From Colletotrichum lupini (lineage: Eukaryota > Ascomycota > Sordariomycetes > Glomerellales > Glomerellaceae): 64,000 nucleotides of DNA. Where the stretch lies: positions 3,534,001 through 3,598,000 of the forward strand of contig NC_064681.1 in the NCBI RefSeq assembly GCF_023278565.1, read 5' to 3'. The position numbers and the translations under genes were made by a program. Shown in pieces: positions 45,084 to 55,393 of the stretch (the first letter of the stretch is position 1; every line of letters begins with the position of its first letter). The notes under the pieces were generated by a model. That model was not told the origin of the DNA. It did no database searches and saw only the letters and a program-made list of their open reading frames with translations.

Positions 45084-47038
45084 CTACTGTATCTTGACTG
45101 GTGTGCCGTTCTGCGAAATGCAATTGTCGGGCATGTAACCCACCCCAGTTCGTTCATACACCATCAATCCACCAGCACTCTTTAATGCCTTGGGGGTGAT
45201 TAGCAAAACAAAACACCTCCGCACATCTTGCGTTTTGTCTCTAGACCTTCCCACTACAATCACTCTCACGTTTGGTAGTTGGCCATCACTTTTTGCCGGG
45301 TTGTCAAAGATGAGCTTGCTCGCCGAGTGATGGCCGTCGAGCTGAGAAAACTCACGAGCAACAGCGCTGAGACTGATTCCCAGGCTTTTGTCCGAAGTGT
45401 GATAAAACCCATCCGGCGACTTGTTAGCCCATGGCGACTGGATCTCACTCTTCTCCCAGTCCACGCCATCAAATGGAGGCTCCAGATAGTCAATTCCTCC
45501 TTTGTAGGCCATCCAGGACCATGTAGGGACTTCAAGGTCTCTTTCGGCAGGGAAGATGATCCTGTCGAGGGCTGAAACAGATGCTCTCTGCCAAAGAAGG
45601 CTCCGCCGTAGTAATCCACCGCCGTCGTCAAAGACACCATAGCCGCCGTGAGTCTTGAAGCTTTGGATGAGTCTCTTTTCAAGACCAGCTATACCGAATG
45701 GTCTGTCTTCATTTCGAGAAAACTGCAGACGCGAGTATTGCTTGTATAAGTCTTGGTAAAGATGAATTTTGGCGCCTCTTGACGAGTTCATGGCGATTGT
45801 GGGAAATCGTGGATCACCGAGGAACGCGGCAACATTGCTAAAGACGTGAAGTGTCAGCTTGAGCCAAGGTCTTGTCAGATACGGGCATGCACAGCAAGTT
45901 GACTTACTTATCCAGCTTTGTCATCGTCTCGCAGCGCACCCCTTGACCACACTCCCAATACGTTTGTCTTTCGGTGAAGTAAATCGTCCTGTGCGCGAGT
46001 GCTCGCTCCTGTAGGACCCATCCTCGTTTGCAAAGTTCTCCTTCTATCACATCGCCCTCGAAGTCGTCAATTTGCTGGCACACATGATAAATACCGCCGT
46101 TGTTTCGGTTGAAAGTGACGTATCTCCTGTCGGGTCGTGGTCCCAGAAAGCCATCATCTTGCCCAGTAGCGCGACTTGCCGCAATGACGCAGTACGCAAA
46201 GCTGAAAACGTCTTCCATGTGTTTGGACTCTTCTTTGAAGTCTCCGTCGGGCCCCTGTATAATGCAGATCGAGTCTATCCATAGATGCTGAAATCCAAGC
46301 TCTCTCGTTGTTGTGACGGCGTCTTTGAAAGTAGCAGGTAAATCCCTAAAGTCGATGCCCCTTTTGTGCTTCTCAATATTGCTCATGTAGGTACAGAAGT
46401 GTCGATGTTTTGCGGGATCTCCCCAGGGATGGGACAACGCCAGGTATCTTCCACGAGCACCTTTTGTTTCCCACAGACGAATCTGTGAACCAGAGACTTC
46501 AAGAAGCCGCGTGGGAAGGTTGACTTCAGTGGCTTGCAGACAGTCGCTATGGCCCAGATCATGATCGCAGCTTTGGAGCCACTGTCGTAGCACTTCGAAG
46601 TGCAACTGATGACCGCCTGGTGCAAGTCTCGGGAAACCAGTCTGAAGTCCGATGCTGTCGTATTTGGTCGAACTTGGATCTGGCATCAACTGTAAGCTAA
46701 TTCACTCGATCAAATAGACGAAACCAATGAAGCAAAGAGGCTCTTCACGAACCTGGATCATGAATAATACTCAATATGGGATTATTAATCCCAGAGATTT
46801 TCAGAGTAGACCCTTCTCTATGCAATTGGAAAGGGCCTGTTTTTTGGAAAGTCAAACAAGCTTCTAAAAGCAACTTGCAGAAACCACATGCGCCGGCTCT
46901 ATTCTGTACATCCGAGACTGTATCCGACAAATAGAACCCGGTAGCCAGAATGTCTAGCATCTCACAATGTCGACAGAGATTTTGGTCTCGGGGAAGCGAT
47001 AGGTGATTCGGAATCTTGATGGCTTTCGTGATGTACAT
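45084..47038 (-). CDS. HET-domain (heterokaryon incompatibility) protein
   Basis: Exons 47038-46753, 46679-45908 and 45837-45084 give 603 residues from the ATG at 47038. The HET domain is complete: 'YLALSHPWG', 'LPATFKDAVTTTRELGFQHL', 'WIDSICIIQ', 'DVFSFAYCVIAASRA', 'RGWVLQERALAHRTIYFTER' and 'TYWECGQG'. The N-terminal 'LCRHCEMLDI' and C-terminal 'VPTWSWMAYKGGIDYLEPPF' are usual companions. HET domains trigger a cell-death response when self and non-self cells fuse. The second acceptor must be at 46680 (GCCAG) to keep frame. The frame stays open upstream of 47038 to an acceptor at 47084 and can continue through tiny exons into the neighbouring kinase frame, so the true N-terminus may lie much further upstream. 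Confidence 0.88.
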
Positions 47039-47083
47039 TCTGGCGAAGCCATTGTCTCTACTAAAACGCCAGTGATCGCTGAG

Positions 47084-47571
47084 CTAAGAGCAGTTAACGA
47101 ATAAGCCGAGAACCTCAGATAGGAAGAATTCAACTTACTGCCTTATCTCACCAGTCAAGTTAGCGGTTAGTGGTAGATCAGGGTTGAGGGAAGGGGCTTG
47201 GACATCGGGTTCAGGAATAACTTACGTGCTGCATCGAATCAAAGTGCATTAGTCAAACCATATTTGGTCTCAAAACGACATGACATTGAACACTCAATCA
47301 ACTTACCTCCTTCAGGTTATTCACAACTGTCAGTGAAATGCGTCATGTCATACTTTCTAAACAAAGGAATCAGAGTACTCAACTCACATACTCAACATCT
47401 GAAGTCAGCTTCTACTTCCATCTCCAGGTATCACAATCAACTACTCACGTCATGCTGTTATGCAAGGGTTAGTGTTGCGAAGATGATGTTGATCACGAGT
47501 ACCTACAGACTATGGAAGATTTAGCTTGTGAAGTTTCAGTGGAAATATGTAAATGTTGATATTGTACATAC
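47084..47571 (-). other. Chain of canonical introns with micro-exons joining kinase to HET
   Basis: Reading the minus strand, consecutive GT..AG units with CTAAC/CTGAC-like branch sites follow one another: 47571-47510, 47502-47455, 47448-47399, 47391-47327, 47306-47229, 47225-47142 and 47138-47084. The exonic pieces between them are 7, 6, 7, 20, 3 and 3 nt. If 47571-47455 is one intron, the remaining pieces (CATGAC, ATGTTGA, a 20-mer, CAC, GCA) connect the kinase frame to the HET frame with no stop. The 3-nt exons can be skipped without changing frame. If all pieces are used, the kinase frame ends at a TGA within the 6-nt exon. This layout leaves no obvious promoter or terminator between the two genes. 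Confidence 0.6.
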
Positions 47572-47979
47572 ATGTTGTGCTTGTAGTGCACCGAGGAAAG
47601 GGTTATTTCCCCTAGGCTTTTCGGCCGCCCCAGGCGATAGCAAGTTGGTGATTTGCGATCTTGGTATGGTCAATGAAGGAGGACCATTGATATTTCGACG
47701 GTCCTGGGCTATGGAGAGATAGGTCTCGTTGTTATCCGCTTTTCGAAGGATATTATCGAGTCCAGACCGCATAGCTCCTGCGTCAGCACGATAGGGGCCA
47801 CTCTCGGGTGTGTTTTGGCTGGCACTGGTCACGGATATACGTCTGTCCGGTTGGTTCTCGATGAATGTCGTTGTCTGAGCTCCATTGAGAATCCTTGTCG
47901 GTGCTTGCATCAGTAATGGAACGACAAGCAATCGGCTCCTAACGAGGTTGAGTAGATCGCCAATCGCAGAATCTCTGCA

Positions 47980-49441
47980 TCACTGACGGTCATTAGCCAT
48001 GGAGTCCATCCAAAGCACTACCACAGGATGGACTTCTGCGACGCGGGCTCCGTCGATCTCCCTGATCTTGAAGAAACTGCAATCATAGCCATCGTTGCTG
48101 AGACTGTCGTCGAACTTGTCTAATGCTTCGCAGCCATATAGCAGCCATATGATGCATTCTAGCATGATACAGCCCATGGACCAAATGTCGTAGAGCCTGG
48201 ATCTTGCCTTGTCAAGACGATTGGTGACAACTTCGGGCGGTTCGTAGCGGACTGTCCCGTACTTTGCACTGGTCGCCTTTTTACGCACTGCCGTGTTATC
48301 GTTATGATGCTTTGCTAGGCCCATGTCCGCGATTTTGAGTATCCCGACAACTGTTTCGTTCCTGAAGCGGAGGATATTCTCCGGCTTCAAGTCTCCATGT
48401 CGGTAGTTGCCTTGATTCTTGTAGTTGTGCAAGGCATGCAAAGCATCGGCGAGCCCCAAGAGTTGTGTGACCGTTTCCTTCACTAGAACAGGTGTAAGAA
48501 CAGGCCGAGTTTTCTCTTTCCAGAACTCCCTCAAATTCCCTCCGTCGGCCCACTGAAACATGAAGTATCGTCTTTCTCCCCGCGTGATAGCCGCAATACG
48601 TTGGATGATGTGCTTGTGTCGAAGGTCAGTGATCTCAGACAGTGCCTTCCGCTCATCTTCGTAATTCTTCTCGATTTCGTCACGTCGATCGTTGTTGACA
48701 AGGATCTCTTTGATGGCGACGTGGGCCCGCTGGCCATCTACCTGAAAATTCTGTAAGCTTACTTTCACCTCATGAAGTTTGCATTCAAGTTGGTGTTCTT
48801 ACTGTAAATTCTGGGTGTTCTTGGTGTTGAGGATGAATGTCTACTTCGTGCACCTGGCTAAACATTCCCCCTTTGACAATGTTGTTGACCCAGGTAAATG
48901 GAAAGACACAATCTGGGGAGAGATGGTGCTGGAATTTCGTTTTGGAGAAGACAGGGGCCAGAAAGCACCATTGTTTGTTGTAGAACCCTTCGATTTTGAA
49001 TCCATTCCAAATCCTTCGAATGCCTCTATCTTGCATTCGGTCAAATGGGAATGGGAAGGTCCATGAGGAACAGCCCTGGACAGGCGTGCCTGGCTTCTTG
49101 ATAGGTAGATCGCTATCTTTGAAACCATTCGTCTTGAAGAACTTAATCGTTGTTAGGAGCTCCGTTCCGCTAGTTCCGCAACAGACAACTATTGCAAAGA
49201 CTTTCTTCGCTTTCTCATGAACGAAACGAATCAAAGCCTTTTCTGGGGTTGGCGGGGCTTCATCTTCGAATAGGTCGAAAAGCTCACGGGAAATAGCATG
49301 TTCGGTTATAAGGTCCTCGATGCACCCTTCTGGTAAGAACGATGGTTCCCGTTCATCGAACTTGCTTTTCTCGAAGCGTTGGCAGAGTTTATCGCCGAGG
49401 GAGACCAAAGGCTCCTCATTCAAAGTGTTGTCACGAGACAT
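47980..49441 (-). CDS. Protein kinase with fungal-specific N-terminal domain (kinase A)
   Basis: Exons 49441-48803 and 48750-47980; ATG 49564 upstream is a possible alternative start. The N-terminal 210 residues ('FLPEGCIEDLITEHAISREL', 'KVFAIVVCCGTSGTELL', 'DSDLPIKKPG', 'QWCFLAPVFSK', 'PFTWVNNIVKGGMFSQVHEV') are shared with the next gene. The kinase domain has VAIK ('HVAIKEIL'), 'HGDLKPENIL', 'ADMGLAKHH' in place of DFG, 'YEPPEVV' and 'DIWSMGCIMLECI'. HGD and DMG variants may lower or alter activity. A TGA at 47980-47982 interrupts the frame just after the C-lobe, yet it stays open and family-like beyond ('CRDSAIG', 'LVRSRLLVVP') to 47572, so the stop is probably a mutation. It lies next to a HET gene, possibly fused to it. 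Confidence 0.75.
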
Positions 49442-49564
49442 TCTGCGACATAGGAATGAGAAGGTCAAAGCAACGAAATCGAAGATGAGCGAGGGTTGAG
49501 CTGAACCAGACAGGATGGGATGGGGATAGCAAGGGATATCAAGTCCCATGAAGCAAGTCGCCAT

Positions 49565-50238
49565 TGTGATCCCATCCACCAATTAATAAGAAAGCTCTCA
49601 TACGTGGGAGGTGTTGACGGGCATGGTCGCATTGGCGAAAGAGGTAAGCCAATGGTCTCACTGTCTTCTCGAAAACCCCTGGGCCATTGAGGTAGCTAAG
49701 CTATGGCTGCTGAGCAGCCATTAGAGCGTCAAACAGGCGACCTATCAAGCGACTGGCCGATGTCATAGAGGCAACCGTGCATTGCCAGCCTGCTGCTCTG
49801 AGAAGGAATATTGACGTGCTTCAAGAACATGCATTGCAGCCTGCAGCACATGGGCTAGTATGCTTCCACGAGCTGGGGGATGGATTCGATCTATTGGTTG
49901 ATGTATCTGCGTGATGACCGCGCCACGTGCCTCATTTCGATGTTGGCGCCGAGTCCTGCAGCTTTTGCTGTGTAGACAGACTACAGGCGGGGAAGTCTGA
50001 GAGGATCGACACTCAGCCTGCCGGAGCCACCCCAAAAGTCCAATCTCTTCTATTGCGCTGATACCTCGAAGTCGACATCTTTGCCCCGCTCAATCAAGCA
50101 CTTCGGTTGCGAGCTCTAAAGACGGTGCCCTGTTTCTGAGCAACCACCACGGCTGATTAAACATGGAGAAGGCTGAGGTTCGCGATGTAACATCATCATC
50201 TCTTCAGGCAGACCACAGGTGCGGCACTATGAACATCC
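49565..50238. other. Intergenic between kinase A and kinase B
   Basis: About 0.7 kb between the start of kinase A and the stop of kinase B, both on the minus strand. No further exon recognised. Confidence 0.5.
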
Positions 50239-52903
50239 TCAGGGCCCAGAACCTCTCCTTATGCCCGATCGCTTCTGATGGGCCTTGACCCCGCCCTTGG
50301 CTCTACTCGAATGTCCGGCATGGTCTTCCAATTGACTCACTCTGAGAGGAGAGCGCAGAGGGAAATGAGAGTTCCAGCTTTGATCATCCAAAGGTCTCTG
50401 AGCCGGCTCTGAACAAAATCTTGAAGACGCAACACACATATCTCGCCACATAGACAGCCTTTGTAGGACCTCAATGCAGGTAATACGTCTGTCACCGCTC
50501 CTCGGATCTTCCGACTCAATCACTAACATTCCGAACATAATCATATTCAAAAAATGGTGCAGGTACTCGCTACAGGCAGGGTGAGAATGCAGTCTGTCCA
50601 CGAACTACCATTTGTCAAATGTTAGATCAAAATGGGGATCACAATGGCCAAAGGAATGACGACGACTTACACGGACCACAGCTGGCTTCACCGAGGCCGT
50701 TGACGAATCTTTTGCTTCTGAAGTATTGATTGTGAAGAAGGTATCCGAATCAATTCCTGATAACCATGGATCTGGCGAAAATCGTAGCTCGGCAAACTCA
50801 AGTAGCAAGTCTTTGCCGCCGAGCGACCAGGTAATGAACTCGAGAAACACACAACCAAGTGACCATATGTCGCACGACTGTCTGATGATACGCCGACGAA
50901 GGTCGCATTCAGGTGGTCTATATGTCGGAGAATTGGCCATCTGGCTTCCGTGCTGGTTCGACCGACTGAGTCGGCTATGTAACTCGGCTAGACCGAAGTC
51001 AGTGAGCCTCAAGATACCTTGGTCAATCGATTCCAATGTTTCGTGGAACCAGAGTATGTTCTCAGGCTTTATATCTCCGTGCCGGCCATAGCGTCGCTTA
51101 GAGCTTTCGTGGTCTCTGTTGAGAGCATCCAGTGGTGTTAATAAAAGACCAGTGGACTGGGACGCCTTTTCTTGCAAGTCGGAGTCGTATTGGTGAAGCC
51201 GTACCAGGCCATCCGCGATGCCTTGACATTGCTCTGCCATCCAAGATATTGTCCCGAAGCTTAAAATGGGCCGTGGATTCAGCTCTTTCCAGTACTTCAT
51301 CAAATCGGCCTCAGCCCAAGGGAAGATCAGGTAGAAGTGTCCTGATTGCTCGTACGTTGCTAAGAGTGAGATCAAGTGAGGATGCGAGTCTCCGCTGAAC
51401 TTTTTCAACACTTGGACTTCCTTTTGAAACAATTCCTTACTCGGCGAGTTGAGACATTTCACTGCGAAAGTGTTTGGCCGCACCTGTGGCTGTCAGACCA
51501 ATATTTCTCCTTAGGTTCGTGGTGATTCTGGTTGCGAGGGCTCGAGGACTCACACTTGGTTCTGAAGCTGAATTGCTGAAGTCATGGTGGTCAGGGTGAA
51601 TCTCAGCTTTGAAAACTCGACTGAAGCCACCCCCATGCATCTCAGCAGCTCCAATATCGTCGTGATTACTGGTCGAGGTGAATGGAAGAACAATATGAGG
51701 CGCAAGAACATAGTGTTTGACGTTCTTTCTTTTACCTTTGGTGAAGAATGGCGGCAGTATGGTCCATTGGTACTCCTCGAAGTTTCTGATGCTCACTCTA
51801 GTCCATGACAAGAATGTTTTCAATCGATAGTTGCGTCTTGCTCCGACTCGAAGTTCGAAAAGCCCGCCATTTTCGGCAGCTTTGACAAGGGGAAGATCTT
51901 GATCGCAGATGCCCTCATCTATAAAGCCTTGAATAGATGGCACCATATCAATCAACACTAGTATAGCAAAGACTTTTTGGTACGACTTGCTTGGTGGATT
52001 GGGATTTTCCTTTGCTGGATTGTGGTTATCACAAATCGTGCTTGCGAGTCGCTCATAGGAACTCCTTCGGACCCCGGGAACTTTCCTCTTGAGCTCTTGG
52101 ATGACAGGTTGCTTGCGTATGAGACTGTTCAGTTGTCCTTTGGGTAGGAATTGTCTATGAGTCTGGGGGTTGGTCTTGAAAGACATGTATAGACGATCTT
52201 CGAAAGGATCGAGTAGAGGATCCTCTTGTGTTGGAGATACAGGAAGCAGTCCTTCTTTCACCGCTTTTGTATACATCTGATCTCCGCGGTCCATAACTTC
52301 GCTGGGTTCGAAGGGCACGGCCGGTGGAGGCAGAGCGGATTCCGGTGGCAGGCCATTACCAGTGATTGGGGCCAGAGCAGCTCCTGGAGTGGGACTAGGA
52401 TCGTGACGATCAGGATAGTAGGGAATATCCTGAGGTCGCAGATGATTAGTGTGTATTAGACCCGCAACGATCTCGAGGTCATGTCTCACCAGGTCTGAAA
52501 TCTCAGCTTTGATGATGGCAGGAACCATACGCCAATCTGGGATCCCAAGCCCGACCCCTTGCGTCAACTCTTCTATAGTGGCGGATGGAGTTTCATCGAG
52601 ACATGGGATTTCCTGCTTTTGATGTGGTGTTCCCAAAATTGAGGGCGAAAAAAAATCGGATTGAATTCGGAGGCCATGCTGCGAAGAATTGGAGTCGATC
52701 GCGCTGTTGCATTTTACTCCATTATCAATGATGGCATTGAATGTGGTTCTAGGAATGGTTGGAGAAACAGAAGACGCTTTTCTTGAAGACTTTGATGTTT
52801 TGAAATGACGAGACTTGTTCGAAGGTGCATCAAGTCCATTGCGGCTGATTTCCCGTAAGTCTGGACTTGATGATGCGGACCCGACGTTCTTTGTTGTGTC
52901 CAT
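50239..52903 (-). CDS. Protein kinase with fungal-specific N-terminal domain (kinase B)
   Basis: Exons 52903-51554, 51483-50671 and 50604-50239 give 842 residues starting MDTTKNVGSASSS. The first 230 residues are Ser/Pro-rich and probably disordered. Residues about 260-440 match the N-terminal domain of kinase A ('FLPKGQLNSLI', 'KVFAILVLIDMVPSIQGFID', 'DQDLPLVKA', 'QWTILPPFF', 'VLPFTS', 'GGGFSRVFKAEIHPD'). The kinase domain has 'FAVKCLN' (Lys about 459), 'HGDIKPENIL' (about 585), 'LTDFGLAEL' (about 612), 'YRPPECDL' and 'DIWSLGCVFLEFI'. DFG is intact, unlike kinase A. The two are diverged tandem paralogues. A role in non-self recognition or stress signalling is inferred only from the HET neighbour. 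The C-terminal tail is basic and unrecognised. Confidence 0.85.
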
Positions 52904-53603
52904 GTTGCTGTGTTGAAATGTGAGAGATGAAGGTGACACCTCTCAAATCATTGGGAATGTAAATGAAAGTTTCAGGGCCTTGAAGTTACGACCATTGGAG
53001 AGGCCAGAAGAGCTGGGGGCACTGTCTTATGTCTTGTCATATCGAGCAGCCCATCAGGTGGGCTAGGTCTCGGAGGAGACGCCTTGTCTTGGAAATAACT
53101 TGACAGGATCTTCTAAAGCTGTCAGCTGAACCACCCTTCCCAGAGCCTTGCTGACCCGGTGAGATGGTGGCCCTGTGAGGTTGAAGTGGAAAAAGTAAAA
53201 CAGGTCACTCCTTGGTCTAGCCTGATTTGTCTGCGCGGCAGTGAGCTGGCTGGTGTACCCTGGTTTCCACCAACCATTCACCACAATATTACCCAAGGCG
53301 CCTGTTATCTGTTTCAACCTCCCAAGGCAGATCGGGTCTGAGAAAGGACCGATCTCGCATTTTGGTCCTACAATTCACCAGACACCTCCGTAAGTCCAGT
53401 CAAAGGACTGCGGAACATGACGGAGCTGGTCTAGCACCAGTCCCCAAGGATGACATACTTCGACACCCCTATATCAAGCACGCAAGTCCCTGCCTTCTCG
53501 CTGAAAGCTGCTGGAAATTTCTGGCTACTTTCCGAACTTTCCTAATTCTCATTCAGTTACGCTTTGAGACCAGCTCCCATCAATATCTGTCTAAACACTT
53601 GCC
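52904..53603. promoter_or_regulatory. Divergent intergenic region, kinase B / small orphan
   Basis: Seven hundred bases between divergent start codons. No gene was found. It presumably carries both promoters. Confidence 0.4.
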
Positions 53604-53977
53604 ATGGGCGATGTCTCAGCACCGATGGTAGTGTTGAATGCCCACGATGATTTCGACAATGCAGAGCCCCCATCCCAGGACATCTCTGCTAGAGGCATCA
53701 ACCCCGCGAAACTGACCTCTTTACTGAGGGACAAGTTTGGAAGCGGCTCATACAATGTGCATGTAAGAGTGAACCTACCAGGCATAAGAGACTTCTTCCA
53801 TAGCCAGCAACTGTTCACTAATAGACCTTCCTATACTTAGATGATGCACAATGTATACACAATTCGAGCCCCTAGACGCCTATCAGTGGTGAGTGATCTT
53901 GTGATTTCGGTTGCGTGCGCTCTTTGAATAAGTTGCTGATCTGAGGTTTTCAGACAGAAATAGCCCAATGTGCCTGA
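53604..53977 (+). CDS. Small three-exon protein of unknown function
   Basis: Exons 53604-53762, 53841-53888 and 53954-53977 join in frame to 76 residues, starting MGDVSAPMVVLNAHDD and ending RRLSVTEIAQCA. The donors (GTAAGA, GTGAGT) and acceptors (TTAG, TCAG) are canonical and every phase closes, which supports a real gene. The product looks like a small alpha/beta unit ('LTSLLRDKFGSGSYNVHMMH' then 'TIRAPRRLS'). I recall similar short proteins near kinase or HET loci in Sordariomycetes but cannot name a family. No signal peptide or membrane segment is present. It could also be the N-terminal remnant of a larger gene whose remainder is lost, since the next 1.4 kb shows no continuation. Confidence 0.5.
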
Positions 53978-55393
53978 ATGCTGGTTACAGCAAAGACCAT
54001 GCCGCTCACTGGAACCCTTGTACACGTTGCGTCATTCAACCACGATTGCTTTCTTTCCGAACACGTCATCTGCAAACCATTTCGAGGAGGACTATGATCA
54101 TAGGTTTCCTCGGTCTCATATTAGATTCACTATCAGAATACATATTCGCATTTACTTCTTAGGACATGGCACGTGATTGGGATTGAGGAAGGGCAGGCTG
54201 GGTAACTGAAGCCCCTTTGTTTCTGAAACCTATCTTACTTCAACAGCAGGATAGAAACGAGCCTGTCGTAGCAGGAGACGGTCTCTGCATCCGCAGATTC
54301 TCGGTTTCCGCTGTAAAAGGCCGTGATTGCCTCGCCAACACTGCAGGTACGAGTTATGGTCGATGAGCTTTTTCAGTCGGGAGATAGGCTGTTGTACTGG
54401 TGGCATTTCTTTCCGCTCATTTGCCATAGTGTTTTAGTACATGTAGGAACTATATAATGGATACATGTACACCACGGGCCATACCTATCTCTATTACGGC
54501 ACCATAGCTGTTGCAGTGACTTGGACATTTCTCAGATTGTCAAGGTTTGGAATTTTAAACAAAACTACTCGCCATCATTAATCTGGTGGTGACTATGCTT
54601 TCGCTTGGACGATCGTCTCGTGGAAGTATCACGTCGATACTTAGCATCATCTAGTGCAATCTTGAATTGTTAATTGCGTACCCAAAGCTTTTGATTTGCT
54701 TAAGGTCACCTGATTCTTTGATAGTGATAGTGAAATTGATCCTTAACTGACAACACCAAACCGGGCTTACACCAAGACTAATAGAATGAGATGGGGGCAG
54801 GAGAAGGCCGAGTTAGTACCTTGGGTTTACTACTTGGGTTGAAACCGCCTCTAGTTAGAGTACTCGGGATCTCATATCATCTACTGTATATTTTGTACCC
54901 TCATCTACTTCATGAATAATTCCGAAAGGAAGCAGCAAACTGACTGGGTGGTTAAGCAGGTCATGGTTACCAATCAGCACATCCACAGCCTATTGAACGA
55001 TAGGCTACGAGTATCCGTGTTCGACTTTCAGCATGAGCACCAGGAGATGAAATCCCATCCAGTGGCCAAGCTCCTTTTCCCCCTTTCATATGTCTATCAG
55101 ACCTTGATCCATAGGTAGATACTTATCTTGACCTACTTACCTTAACTAAATGTCACACGGCATGAAGATAGCAAAGGTGGAGCATGGGGTAAAGTGGAGT
55201 CGGCGCTACTTTAATCGCAGATAAGGCCGCCACACACCTCTCCGATCATCTTCGACTCTCCGGTCGGTCCCCGAGTTGCGGTAGGTTTCCCACTCCTTCT
55301 TGATACGCATACACTACATGCTAGGAACTCCTACGTATATCATTCTGGTCAATAGAGCCTCACTCAAGCTTCCCAAATTTGACTGAAACTGTC
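53978..55393. other. Intergenic, slightly AT-rich
   Basis: About 1.4 kb between the small orphan and the Zn2Cys6 gene. Short open frames (for example 54912-55118, 68 codons) show no family features. No repeat or RNA gene was recognised. Confidence 0.5.

Noticed and set aside
47503..47509. 7-nt exon TCTGTAG in the kinase-HET chain
   Set aside because: Including it shifts the frame and produces a stop in the next micro-exon, so it was left out of the fused model; it would fit if kinase A ends separately.
54912..55118. 68-codon + strand frame
   Set aside because: No splice partners or similarity; too short to support alone.
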